Shown here: piece after piece, positions 24,763-34,099 of the stretch
Layout of the letters: each line of letters begins with the position of its first letter
Position numbering within the stretch: position 1 is the stretch's first letter
NCBI GenBank assembly: GCA_031266665.1
Contig: JAISAO010000067.1
Span: 1-48,709 of the forward strand
Origin: Propionibacteriaceae bacterium
GTDB taxonomy: Bacteria; Actinomycetota; Actinomycetes; Propionibacteriales; Propionibacteriaceae
Reading direction: 5' to 3'
Length of the DNA stretch: 48,709 nucleotides
Notes under the pieces: model-generated
What the model was told of the DNA's origin: nothing
The model's input: the letters and a program-made list of their open reading frames with translations, nothing else
The model's database searches: none
Made by a program: the position numbers and the translations under genes

Positions 24763-26474
24763 CTGTTCCCCCCGTCCCGCCCGCCCTGCCGTCGCTGACC
24801 GCGCCCTGGCCGCCACCGCCCGGCGCCCGGCGGACGAACTTGGCCGTGCCGCCGCCACCACCGCCGTCGCCCGCCCGCCGGGCGGCCTTGATCATCGTCT
24901 TGGCCCTGGCCTTAATCGTCGGCGGCCTCTATCTCTGGCGCAGCGTCGGCCCTGGCCGGCCGGAGGGCGCGGACTCGCCCTCACCGGAGGTCTCCGGCGT
25001 CCTGTCCGGGCCCGTCGCCAGTCCGTCGCCGGACGCCCCGGCCGATCCCACTACCATGCCCGACCGGCCGAACACGCTCTTGCAAGATGTCTGGGTGCCC
25101 GGTTTCGTCGACCCCCCGCCCGGCCAAGGGCTGGAGCGCTACCTCCAGCAGACCGTCGATTGGCAGGCCTGCTCCGTCGGCCAGGTCGAGGCCCGCTGCG
25201 CCGACATCGCCGTGCCCCTCGACTACGACTACCCCGACTGGCGGGCCATCACCTTGGCCCTAGTGGTCCGCCCGGCCCAGAGCCCGGGCCTCGGCCCCCT
25301 GTTCATCAACCCCGGCGGCCCGGGCGCCCCCGGACGGACGATGCCGTTCATGATCGACGCCGCCGCCCTGCCCGGCTACGACCTGGTGGGGTGGGATCCC
25401 AGGGGCACCGGCGACTCCACCCCGGTGGTCTGCGACACCGACTTGGACCAGTTGCGGAGCCACGACGTCAGCCCGGACGACGCGGCCGAGGAACAGGCCC
25501 TGATCCAAGCCTGGCGAGACTTCGACCAGTCCTGCGCCGCCGGCTCGGGCAGCCTGCTGGGATTTATCTCCACGGCTGACACCGTGGCCGACCTGGATTT
25601 GATGCGCGCCCTCCTGGGGGCCTCCCAGCTCAACTATCTAGGTTTTTCCTACGGCACCGCCATCGGGGCGCTCTACGCCGACACCCACCCCGAACTGGTG
25701 GGCCGCATGGTCTTGGACTCGCCGGTCGACATCACCGGTGACGAGACCGTCGACCAGGCCATGGGCTTCGAGCAGGCCTTCGACCATTTCGCCCAGTGGT
25801 GCGGCCAGCAGGCCTGCCGCCTGGGCCAGACCGCCGAGGCCGTGGCGTCGGCCACAATCGCTTGGCTGGACGACCTGGACCAGGCCCCCGTCCCGGTGGG
25901 GGAGCGTCAGTTGACCCAATCCCTGGCCCTCGACGGCATCGCCTACTTCCTCTACTTCGACGCCTCGGTCTACCCCTACCTGGCCCAGGCCGTGGCCGAC
26001 GCCTGGGACGGCCGGGGGGAGGACCTGTTGACGGCCGCCGACGACCTCTGGGAGCGCGACGCCAACGGCGCCTACTCCACCCTCCTGCCCGCTTTCACGG
26101 CCATCCGCTGCCTGGACGAGGCCGACGACGGTCTGGCGGCCGCCCTCAAGCGGTGGGCCGGCCGGTCCTCCTGGTTCGCCCGCCTCTCCGGCCCCGATCT
26201 GGCCTGCGCCGTGTGGCCGCTGGGCGCCCTCCCGGCGCCTAGGCTGACAGCGGCGGGGGCGGCGCCGATCCTGGTGGTGGGCGCGACCGGCGACTCGGCC
26301 ACGCCCTACCAGTACGCCCAGGGGATGGTCCAACAGATGCCGTCCGCCGTCTTGCTGACCTACGACGGCCCCGGCCACGCCACCTACTCCGGCCGCAACG
26401 ACTGCATCGACGCGGCGGTCAACCGCTACTTCAACCAGGGTGTCTTGCCCGAGGCCGGAACCGTCTGCCGCTGA
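24759..26474 (+). CDS. Secreted or membrane-anchored alpha/beta hydrolase, tripeptidyl-aminopeptidase-like
   Basis: 571 residues. The N-terminus is Pro-rich cytoplasmic sequence, then a helix (ALIIVLALALIVGGLYLW) and a Ser/Pro linker. The hydrolase domain has the oxyanion block PLFINPGGPGAPG, the nucleophile elbow GFSYGTAIGALYADTHPELV (Ser near residue 297), Asp in VVGATGDSATPYQYAQGM and His in YDGPGHATYSGRNDC, as in the TAP/SlpD group that removes N-terminal tripeptides or hydrolyses esters. The C-terminal TAP-like block (CIDAAVNRYFNQGVLPE) with paired Cys is present. It acts outside the membrane. It overlaps the LemA gene by 4 nt. Confidence 0.9.
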   Translation: MTVPPVPPALPSLTAPWPPPPGARRTNLAVPPPPPPSPARRAALIIVLALALIVGGLYLWRSVGPGRPEGADSPSPEVSGVLSGPVASPSPDAPADPTTMPDRPNTLLQDVWVPGFVDPPPGQGLERYLQQTVDWQACSVGQVEARCADIAVPLDYDYPDWRAITLALVVRPAQSPGLGPLFINPGGPGAPGRTMPFMIDAAALPGYDLVGWDPRGTGDSTPVVCDTDLDQLRSHDVSPDDAAEEQALIQAWRDFDQSCAAGSGSLLGFISTADTVADLDLMRALLGASQLNYLGFSYGTAIGALYADTHPELVGRMVLDSPVDITGDETVDQAMGFEQAFDHFAQWCGQQACRLGQTAEAVASATIAWLDDLDQAPVPVGERQLTQSLALDGIAYFLYFDASVYPYLAQAVADAWDGRGEDLLTAADDLWERDANGAYSTLLPAFTAIRCLDEADDGLAAALKRWAGRSSWFARLSGPDLACAVWPLGALPAPRLTAAGAAPILVVGATGDSATPYQYAQGMVQQMPSAVLLTYDGPGHATYSGRNDCIDAAVNRYFNQGVLPEAGTVCR

Positions 26475-26486
26475 GGGGGATTGAGA

Positions 26487-26558
26487 GCCACCTATCGGAA
26501 TCGAACCGATGACCTGCTCATTACGAGTGAGCCGCTCTACCGACTGAGCTAAGGTGGC
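26487..26558 (-). tRNA. tRNA-Thr, anticodon CGT
   Basis: 72 bp on the minus strand. The acceptor arms GCCACCT and AGGTGGC pair fully. The D-arm GCTCAGTCGGTAGAGC, the anticodon stem-loop GCTCA-CTCGTAA-TGAGC (anticodon CGT, reads ACG) and the T-arm with GTTCGATTC are all canonical. No CCA is encoded. It lies just after the hydrolase gene on the opposite strand. No partial duplicate of its 3' end was noticed, so it does not look like an integrated-element attachment site. Confidence 0.97.
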
Positions 26559-26996
26559 GGGCCGGCCGCCAGGCCACTATACCCAGATCCACCTGGGCCA
26601 GCCGACCCATCACCCGCCGTCGGGCGTCCGCGCCGCCGCCGGCCGGAGGTCTGTTCGAGGCCGATCGACTGTCCGGGAATAACTATCCGAAGGCCGGCGT
26701 TGATTTGGCCGGTGGAGGACGGAAACGGACACCACCGGCTGACAGTCCCCGTCCTCCGGGACTGCTCAGAAGCTAGAGTGGCCTCGCCCCAGGGCGACCA
26801 CTCAGCCCAGTTTCGCCGATCCGAGGTGGCCTGGGACAAGACCAAGACGGGCTGCGATCTGGGGGGAACGCGGCCCGTCCTTCCCGGCGGGCGGTCGGGT
26901 CATCACGACCCGGCCGCCCGCACCCCCGCCGCCCGTCAGCCCGGGCCAGTCCCAACGTCGCCCTCAATGTCACGTCGCTCGCAACGTCGCATTCGC
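26559..26996. other. Intergenic stretch with no identified gene
   Basis: About 440 bp between tRNA-Thr and the YqeY-like gene. Open frames here are out-of-frame or overlap the neighbouring gene in antisense. A CTAGAGT box lies near 26775, which could serve a rightward transcript, but no gene follows it. Confidence 0.4.
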
Positions 26997-27455
26997 TCAG
27001 GCCGGGGGCAGCAGCGCCTTCACCTTGGCCGCCACCAGCGCGCCCTCGGCCCGGCCTTGAACCCGCGCCTGGACGGCCTTGACCACCGCCCCCATCTGAC
27101 GGCGGGTGGCCCCCGGGAAATCAGCCAGACCGGCCGCCACCATGGCGTCGAGCTCGGCCTCGGTCAGGGCGGCCGGGAGATAGGCCGCCAACAAGTCGGC
27201 CTCGGCCGTCTCCTTATCGGCCAAGTCGTCGCGGCCGGCCTCGCGGTAGAGGCTGGCGGACTCGCGCCGCCGCCGGACCTCGCGGCTCAAGACCTGCCGC
27301 TCCTCCTCCTCGGTCAGCTGGCGGGCTGTCGGACCGGCCACCTCCTGGTTGGCGATGGCGGCCAGCGCCATCCGAATGGTCTGGGTGTCGAACTGCGCGC
27401 GGGCTTTCATAGCGGCGGTCAAGTCCGCCCGGAGTTTGAGTTTCAATTCGGCCAT
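26997..27455 (-). CDS. YqeY/GatB-like domain protein
   Basis: 152 residues, the full usual length. Typical blocks: LRADLTAAMKARAQFDTQTI near the N-terminus, LREA-like YREAGRDDLADKETAEADLL in the middle, YLPAALTEAELDAMVAAGLA and FPGATRRQMGAVVKAVQARV at the end. This helical domain is shared with the tail of GatB, the tRNA amidotransferase subunit that contacts tRNA; stand-alone versions are thought to affect tRNA amidation or translation but are not firmly characterised. A TAGCCT box lies 6 nt before the ATG, though GGGG is also present there, so both leaderless and SD initiation are possible. Confidence 0.9.
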   Translation of the reverse strand: MAELKLKLRADLTAAMKARAQFDTQTIRMALAAIANQEVAGPTARQLTEEEERQVLSREVRRRRESASLYREAGRDDLADKETAEADLLAAYLPAALTEAELDAMVAAGLADFPGATRRQMGAVVKAVQARVQGRAEGALVAAKVKALLPPA

Positions 27456-27461
27456 GTCCCC

Positions 27462-27467
27462 AGGCTA
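27462..27467 (-). promoter_or_regulatory. Putative -10 box (TAGCCT), leaderless start of the YqeY-like gene
   Basis: TAGCCT on the minus strand, then GGGGAC, then ATG. The hexamer and spacing are identical to those upstream of 23845. Confidence 0.45.
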
Positions 27468-27712
27468 CCGCCGGGGGGGCCGAGTCGGGCCAGAGATATC
27501 GCCCCGCCTGTCTCAGGTGAACCGCCGGCCCCGTCCGAAGCGCCGTCCGAGGACGGTCCGACCGGGGTTGGGCCACGGTGGCCGCGTCCGGCGGTGGCTT
27601 TGGGATTTGATCGTCTAGGCTGGAGAGCGGTGTGGGCCTGTTCAGATGACTCTGGTAGTGGAGAAGCGGCCGGGTGCACACTGAGCGGTAACCCGTGCGG
27701 AAAGGGACAATA

Positions 27713-30352
27713 GTGATCACCTGCATGCATTGCGGACACGAGTTCTCGTCCGCTCTGGTGGCTTGCCCGGTGTGCCATATCCCGGTGAACGGGATTCCCC
27801 AATGGCTCTTCCGCGACTCCGGGAACCGGTCGGGGCTGGGCGGCCAGCCGCCCGTGACAGCCTACGACGTCGCCGCCACCGTCTCCCAACCCCCGCCGCC
27901 GGCCGCTCCGCCAGCCCCGAGCCCGACCGCTGAGACCACCTCGCCCCACGGCTGGGCGCCGTTGTCGGCCGTCCCCGGTTTGCCCCAGGGCGCGGCTGGT
28001 GGGGGCTCTGAGGCGGTTCAGACCACTTCGCCCCATGAGTGGGCGCCGTTGTCGGCCGCCCTCGGTTTGCCCCAGGTCGGGGTCGGTGGGGGCTCTGAGG
28101 CGGTTCAGACCGGTTCTGCGCACAGTTGGGCGCCGTTGTCGGCCGCCCTCGGCCGGCCCGGCGACACACTACCGTCGAGTCCCGCCACGGTTCCGCTCGA
28201 GCCGCCAGCCGCCCCGCCGCCAGTGGTGGGACCGGTTGTGACCCAGCCGGGTCCGATTCCGCCGCCGGCCCAGCCGGCCTTGATTCCGCCGCCGGCCCAG
28301 CCGGCCTTGATCCCGCCGCCGGCCCCGCCAGTTGTGGCCCAACCATTCCCACTGTCGGGTCCATTCACCCCCGCCGCCCCGCCCGCGCTGCCGCCGGCGG
28401 TGTTGTCACCGCCGGTTCCGGGGTCGCTCCCGCCGCCGCCCACGCCGGCCGCGCCCTTCGTCGCCACCGAACCGGCCGCGCCCTTCGCCGCCACCACGCC
28501 GTTCGCTCCCGCCTCCCCGCCCGCGCTGCCGCCGACGGTGTTGTCACCGCCGGTTCCGGGGTCGCTCCCGCCGCCGCCCACGCCGGCCGCGCCGTTCGCT
28601 CCCGCCGCGTCGTCCGCCTCGTTCTCTCCCGTCACCCCCGCTGCGCCGCCCGCGTCGTCCGCCTCGGTCACACCCGCCGCCCCGCCCCCTCAGCCGACGA
28701 TCTCCGAGGCCGACGATTCCAGGGAGGGGGCGGTGGGTCTCGGCTCGCACGCCGGGGTGGCGGACGTCTTGGCCGCCGGCTCGGGAGGGCTCTCCAGCCT
28801 CATCATCAAACCTCCCACCGGTCCGGCGGGCCTGGGGGCGGAGTCGTCCGCGACCGTGGCCGTCGAGGTCGAGCCCCCGTCCTTCGACGCTAAGCCGCCC
28901 GCCGCCGCAGTCGGACTGGCCGCCACGGTTGAACCAGCCGCCGCCGCAGTCGGACTGGCCGCCGAGTCTCCGGCCGTCGCCACGGCCGAGCCGGCCGTCA
29001 TCTTGAAGCCGTCGCCCGCTGTCGAGTCTTCGGCCGCGCCGCCACCCCTGGAGGAGTCACCCCAAACGGCCGGGCCGGCGCTGGCGCCCCCGGGCGATCA
29101 GGCCGTGGCCGTGGCCCCTCCGGCCGGAGACTCGCCGGCCGAGGTTTCGTCGCCGGCCGTGCTGATCGCTTCGCCCACGTCGCCCGCCGCTCCGTCGGCC
29201 GCTGAGGTTCCGCCGGCGGCCGCTTCGCCCACGTCGCCCGCCGCTCCGCCGGTCGCCGAGGTTCCGCCGGCCGAGACCCCGCCGGAGGGTTTCGAGACGA
29301 CGCTGCGGTTGTCGGAGATCCTGCCTGGCGCCCAGCACCAGGGGGCGGCTCTGTTCGGCATCCAGGAGGGCGTCACCGCCCAGTTGTCGTCCGAGATGTT
29401 GAACTCCGCCTCCCGGCTGAGGGCGCCGCTGGACCAACCGGTGGCGCCGACGGTGCCCGCTTGGCAGCAGCCCATGGGGGCCGCTCTCACCACCGGCCTG
29501 TCCGCCACCTCCTTGACCTCGGCCCTGGGTAATTTCCAGCCCGTCACAGACGACTTGTTCTTGTCGCGGCGCGTCCCCTCGGCGGCCGACATGGCCGCCG
29601 CCGCCAACGCCGCCCAGGGCGGGCAGGCCCAGGTGGGCGACAGTGGCCCGCGACCGCCGGCACCGCTGGTCTCGCCCGCCTCCGGCCAGTCGCCGGCCCT
29701 CGCCTCCGGCCCGGGACTGGGCGGCGACAGCCTGGGGGCGGCCACCTTGGCCCCCCAGCCCGGCCTGGTCTCGCCCAGGCCCGCCGGATCGGCCGAGACG
29801 CCGGCCGACGGCGCTGGCCCCGCCCGCCCGCCCACCCGGGGTCGGCGCCGGGGCGGATTCGGTTTTGTCGTCGGTGTCATCGCCATCATCGCCGGACTGG
29901 GCGTGTTGACCGTCTTGTTGTGGTATCTCATCAGTCAGTGGCAGCAAGCGCCGGTGCCGCCGGACCAGCCCGATGTCACGGCCAGCGCCAGCGCCACGGT
30001 CACACCCAGCGCCACGCCGGAGCCGAGCGCTGAGCCCAGCGCCACGCCGGAGCCGAGTGAGACGGCGGAACCGTCTTCCAACCGGCCCGCCGGCTCCATC
30101 CCGGCCGACACGGTGAAAGTCTGCGAGGACAACCGCCTGGGCGTGATGAACCTCAACCACTCCTGCGAGGTGGCGGTCAACGTCGCCCAAGCCATCCCGG
30201 CCGACGCCACGGGTGATTTCACGGTCGAGGCCTACGCCGCGCCCCTCGAAGCCACGGTCAGCTTCGCCTGCGTCACCCAGAGCACCTACTACGAGTGCCG
30301 GCTGTACACCGGCGCGATCTACCTCGTGGCCTTCGGCCGCGAGGGCCAGTAG
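27713..30352 (+). CDS. Zinc-ribbon, proline-rich single-pass membrane protein
   Basis: 879 residues from the GTG at 27713 (GAAAGGGAC just upstream; GTG at 27695 is less likely). The N-terminus is a zinc ribbon with CMHC and CPVC pairs. Then about 650 residues are Pro/Ala/Ser/Val low complexity, with three 29-residue repeats (WAPLSAALGLPQ core). A more ordered block around residues 525-630 (GFETTLRLSEILPGAQHQGA, ALTTGLSATSLTSALGN) precedes an Arg-rich stop and one membrane helix (FVVGVIAIIAGLGVLTVLLW). Outside lie a Ser/Thr/Glu linker and a small terminal domain with four Cys (VKVCEDNRL...). No family is recognised. Its place before rnhA and the FHA/PknB cluster makes it a candidate phosphorylation or envelope partner, by inference only. 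Confidence 0.8.
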   Translation: MITCMHCGHEFSSALVACPVCHIPVNGIPQWLFRDSGNRSGLGGQPPVTAYDVAATVSQPPPPAAPPAPSPTAETTSPHGWAPLSAVPGLPQGAAGGGSEAVQTTSPHEWAPLSAALGLPQVGVGGGSEAVQTGSAHSWAPLSAALGRPGDTLPSSPATVPLEPPAAPPPVVGPVVTQPGPIPPPAQPALIPPPAQPALIPPPAPPVVAQPFPLSGPFTPAAPPALPPAVLSPPVPGSLPPPPTPAAPFVATEPAAPFAATTPFAPASPPALPPTVLSPPVPGSLPPPPTPAAPFAPAASSASFSPVTPAAPPASSASVTPAAPPPQPTISEADDSREGAVGLGSHAGVADVLAAGSGGLSSLIIKPPTGPAGLGAESSATVAVEVEPPSFDAKPPAAAVGLAATVEPAAAAVGLAAESPAVATAEPAVILKPSPAVESSAAPPPLEESPQTAGPALAPPGDQAVAVAPPAGDSPAEVSSPAVLIASPTSPAAPSAAEVPPAAASPTSPAAPPVAEVPPAETPPEGFETTLRLSEILPGAQHQGAALFGIQEGVTAQLSSEMLNSASRLRAPLDQPVAPTVPAWQQPMGAALTTGLSATSLTSALGNFQPVTDDLFLSRRVPSAADMAAAANAAQGGQAQVGDSGPRPPAPLVSPASGQSPALASGPGLGGDSLGAATLAPQPGLVSPRPAGSAETPADGAGPARPPTRGRRRGGFGFVVGVIAIIAGLGVLTVLLWYLISQWQQAPVPPDQPDVTASASATVTPSATPEPSAEPSATPEPSETAEPSSNRPAGSIPADTVKVCEDNRLGVMNLNHSCEVAVNVAQAIPADATGDFTVEAYAAPLEATVSFACVTQSTYYECRLYTGAIYLVAFGREGQ
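27935..28170. repeat. Tandem 87-bp repeats (about 2.7 copies) in the zinc-ribbon protein gene
   Basis: Units start at 27935, 28022 and 28109; each encodes 29 residues (TTSPHxWAPLSAALGLPQ plus a Gly-rich spacer). The period is a multiple of three, so recombination between units keeps the frame. Confidence 0.88.
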
Positions 30353-30355
30353 CCC

Positions 30356-30892
30356 ATGCTGGTGGCGGCGGCCGACGGCTCCTCGCTGCGCAATCCCGGC
30401 CCGGCCGGCTGGGCCTGGTACATCGACCCGACCCATTGGGCGGCCGGCGGCTGGCCCCGGGGGACCAACAACCAGGGCGAGCTGATGGCGGTCTTGGACC
30501 TGCTGCGCCAGACCCACGGACAGGGCGAGGCGCTGCGGATCGTCTGCGACTCGCGCTACGTCATCGACAGCTGCACCAAGTGGATGGCGGCCTGGAAGCG
30601 GCGCGGCTGGCGCAAAGCCGACAACAAGCCGATCCTCAACCTGGAGTTGGTCCAGGCCATCGACCAGGCCCTCCAGGGCCGGACGGTCCAATTCGAATGG
30701 GTCAAGGGCCACGCCGGCCACCCCCTCAACGAGCAGGCCGACTACCACGCCCGGGCCGCCGCCGAGGCCTTCCAATTGGGCCTCGCCCCGGATGTCGGCC
30801 CCGGCTTCGGCCCCGGGACGGCCGCCCGGTCGGCCGTCGTGGCCCCGTCCGGCCCGCCCCCAGCGCCAGACCAACCAACCTTGTTCGGCTGA
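30356..30892 (+). CDS. rnhA: Ribonuclease HI
   Basis: 178 residues. The DEDD metal-binding set is complete: AADGSSLRNPGPAGWAWYI (Asp1), TNNQGELMAVLDLL (Glu), RIVCDSRYVIDSCTKWMAAW (Asp2) and VKGHAGHPLNEQADYHARAA (His and last Asp). It cuts the RNA strand of RNA:DNA hybrids, for example at replication primers and R-loops. The last ~30 residues are Pro/Ala-rich and dispensable to the fold. It starts 3 nt after the stop of the zinc-ribbon gene, so it is co-transcribed and probably coupled. Confidence 0.95.
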   Translation: MLVAAADGSSLRNPGPAGWAWYIDPTHWAAGGWPRGTNNQGELMAVLDLLRQTHGQGEALRIVCDSRYVIDSCTKWMAAWKRRGWRKADNKPILNLELVQAIDQALQGRTVQFEWVKGHAGHPLNEQADYHARAAAEAFQLGLAPDVGPGFGPGTAARSAVVAPSGPPPAPDQPTLFG

Positions 30893-30989
30893 CATTCGGG
30901 CGCCGCCTTGGCCCAGGCGAGGGGCGGCGTTGGGGCGGCTTCGCTAGAGTTGGCGTCGTCCAGCCGCTGTCGGGAGAGGAAGGAGCCCC

Positions 30990-31697
30990 ATGGGCGTCTT
31001 CGGTGCCATCGAGAAGGGCATCCAATCGGCGGTCGACTGGGTTTTCCGGCGGGGTGCCATGGTCGAGATCCCAGAGATCGCCCAGAGCCTGCAAAAAGAG
31101 CTGGACGCCAAGGCCCAGTTGATCCGGCGCGACCACTGGACGGTGCCCAATGATTTTCGGGTCCACCTTTCCAAGGCCGATTACGCCCGCCTGTTCCCGT
31201 TGTCGGGGGCGATGAACCAAGAAATCGCCCAAGAGTTGCGCCATTACGCCGACGAGCGCTCCTATTCCTTCCCCGGCCCCATCGCCATCGGCTACGACGA
31301 GCGCCCTGAGCTGCCGACCGGCCGCTTCAAGGTCGTCTCGCGCAGCCTGGCCCAGGTGGTCGACCCGGCCGCCGACCGCGCGGCCCGGCGGGGCGACCTG
31401 GTGCTGGAGGTCAACGGCATCCGCCACCCCTTGGCGCCCGGCTCGTTCATCATCGGCCGGGGCAACGACGCCAACGTCACCATCTCCGACGCCGGCATCT
31501 CCCGCAGCCACGCCGAGATCATGGTCCGGGCCGCCGCCGCCGGCCCGACCGTCCACATCCTCGATCTGGGATCGCGCAATGGCGTCTACGTCAACGACCA
31601 GCGCATCGCTCCCGAGGTCGAGCACGAGTTGCGCCTGGGCGACCGGATCACGCTGGGCGAGACCCAGTTGTTCGTCCGCGCCCTGTCAGCCGACTGA
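30990..31697 (+). CDS. fhaA: FhaA, DUF3662 and FHA domain protein
   Basis: 235 residues; ATG with GGAAGGAG about 5 nt upstream. The N-terminal DUF3662 domain (MGVFGAIEKGIQSAVDWVFR, ... IAQSLQKELDAKAQLI, RDHWTVPNDFRVHLSKADYA) is followed by a short linker and a C-terminal FHA domain: FIIGRGNDANVTISDAGISR SH, then LDLGSRNGVYVNDQRI. The Arg, Ser-His and Asn phosphothreonine-binding residues are present. FhaA binds phosphorylated PknB targets and, in mycobacteria, the MviN pseudokinase at the membrane. It is shorter than the mycobacterial version because the glycine-rich linker is almost missing. TAGAGT at 30945-30950 is a possible -10 box for the cluster. Confidence 0.94.
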   Translation: MGVFGAIEKGIQSAVDWVFRRGAMVEIPEIAQSLQKELDAKAQLIRRDHWTVPNDFRVHLSKADYARLFPLSGAMNQEIAQELRHYADERSYSFPGPIAIGYDERPELPTGRFKVVSRSLAQVVDPAADRAARRGDLVLEVNGIRHPLAPGSFIIGRGNDANVTISDAGISRSHAEIMVRAAAAGPTVHILDLGSRNGVYVNDQRIAPEVEHELRLGDRITLGETQLFVRALSAD

Positions 31698-31706
31698 GCC
31701 TCGGCC

Positions 31707-32203
<497 letters not shown>

Positions 32204-32204
<1 letters not shown>

Positions 32205-34099
32205 TGGCGCTGGAGCTGAGAATCTGGGCCCACTCCGAGACCGGTCTGATCCGCAAAGACAATCAGGACTCCGGCTTCGCCTCGCCCACCATGGTGATGG
32301 TGGCCGACGGCATGGGCGGCGCGGCGGCCGGCGACCTGGCCTCCCGCATCGCCATCGATGAGTTCCACCGGGTCGACGGCCAAGGCCGAGGCGAGGACAT
32401 GCTCGACGTCTTGGACGCCGCCTGTCGCCGGGCCAACACCCGGCTGGCCGCCTTGGTGGACCAGGACCCCGATCTCGACGGCATGGGCACCACCGTCTCC
32501 GGCGGCCTGTTCGACGGCCAAGACCTCGGCATCGTTCACCTGGGCGACTCCCGGGGCTACCTGCTGCGGGGCGACCGGCTGCTGCGTCTGACCCACGACC
32601 ACTCCTGGGTCCAATCGCTGATCGACGAGGGCCGCCTGGGGGAGAGGGCCGCCTTAACCCACCCGCATCGATCCCTGCTGTTGCGCGTCCTCAACGGCCA
32701 GCCCTACTCCCGCCCCGACCTGCTCCTGGTCCGGCTGCGGGACGGCGACCGGCTGTTGTTCTGCACCGACGGCCTGTGCGGCTTGGTGGACGACCCCGCC
32801 ATCGCCGGCGGGCTGTCCCTGCCCGACCCGACCGCCGCTCTGGACGATCTCGTCCAAGCCGCCCACCAAGCCGGCGGCTCGGACAACATCACCATCATCT
32901 TGGCCGATGTGGTCGACCCCAACCCGGCGGCGGCCACCAGCAACGACACCGTTCCGCTGACCCTGCCGGAGCCGACGCCGGCCCCGACCACCCCGCCGGT
33001 GGCCCCGATCACGTTGCCGGGGGCCCAGCCCGCCCTGGTCCCCCTGGTGGCGGCGTCCGCCGGCTCGGGCCAGGCCCCGACCGCCGCCGCGCAGTCGTCC
33101 CAGGAGGCCGACCCGACCACAGCCCCTCCCGAGGCGGCGCCGTCCGCGCCGGGCCAGGCCCCGACCACCCCCGGAGCGAACACCCTCGGCCTGAACACCG
33201 CCAGCCCGTCGTCCCAGGAGGCCGCCCCGACCAGTCCGACCACTCCGGACGAGGCGGTGACCACCCCGGACGACCGCACCGTTCCGGTCGACACCCCGGC
33301 CGCGTTCAGCCCGTCGTCCGCCGCCAGCCCCTGGGCCACCCGGCGGGCCGAGATCATCGCCGCGCCGCCGGTCCAGGGCGAGGGCCGGCCGGCCGGGGCC
33401 GGCCGACTGATCGGGGCCGCAGCCAGCACCGCGCCGCTGAGCCTGGACGGGGAGGCCGCCGCCGAGTCGGGCGGCGGCCAGGACGGGCCCCGCCGGCCGG
33501 GCCGCCACCGGCTGCTCGGCCGGGTGGCCCTGGTCCTGGCCGTCATCGTGGTGGCCCTGGCCGGCCTGACCATCTACACCAGCCAGCAATACTTTGTGGG
33601 CGAGGGGGACGGCCGGGTGGCCGTCTTCCGGGGCTTCCCCGGGTCCATCGCCGGCTGGGCGACCAGTTGGGAGCAGTCCCGCTCCGACATCGCTCTGGCC
33701 GACCTGCCCTACAGTCAGCGCGACCGGCTGCGCCGTGGGGTCGAGGTCGACGACCGGGCGGCGGCCGACGCCCTGGTGGACCAATTGGCCCTGGAGTCGC
33801 TGGCCTGCCTGGAGCGCCGCGCCGCCCGCCAGGCCGGCCAGGCCGACCCGACCCCGACCGTCCCCGGGGCGTCCGCCGCCACCTCCGGGTCGTCCACCGC
33901 CGCCACCAGCCAGAGGTCGTCCGCCGCCAGCCCGGCGTCCGCCAGCCCCAGCCCCACTCCCAGACCCACCGCCACCACCGTGGCCAGTCCCACCGCCAAC
34001 GCCACCACCGTCACGACCGCCGCCGCCCCTGCCAGCCCCGCCAGAGCCACCCCCAGCCCGACGACGAGCATCACGCTCTACCCCGACGATGGCTGTTGA
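32204..34099 (+). CDS. pstP: PstP, PP2C-type Ser/Thr protein phosphatase
   Basis: 631 residues. The catalytic domain (about 1-240) has all PP2C metal motifs: RKDNQDSGF, VMVADGMGGAAAGDLASRIA, GMGTTVSGGLF, VHLGDSRGYLL, RLTHDHSWVQSLIDEGRL, LLFCTDGLCGLVDD and GSDNITIILADV. A Pro/Thr-rich linker of about 190 residues follows, longer than in the mycobacterial protein. It is followed by a membrane helix (VALVLAVIVVALAGLTIYTS) and an outer domain with VFRGFPGSIAGWATSWEQSR, ending in a Thr/Ser/Pro tail. It removes phosphate from PknB and its substrates. Start ATG shares one base with the fhaB stop; the end overlaps the next gene by 11 nt. Confidence 0.94.

Noticed and set aside
26487-26558. tRNA-Thr considered as an attachment site of an integrated element
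   Set aside because: No integrase nearby and no second copy of the tRNA 3' end was seen; flanking genes are ordinary chromosomal ones.
29057-30895. Minus-strand open frame of 612 codons opposite the zinc-ribbon gene and rnhA
   Set aside because: Antisense to a verified rnhA with intact motifs; the translation is Gly/Arg/Asp-rich and matches no family.
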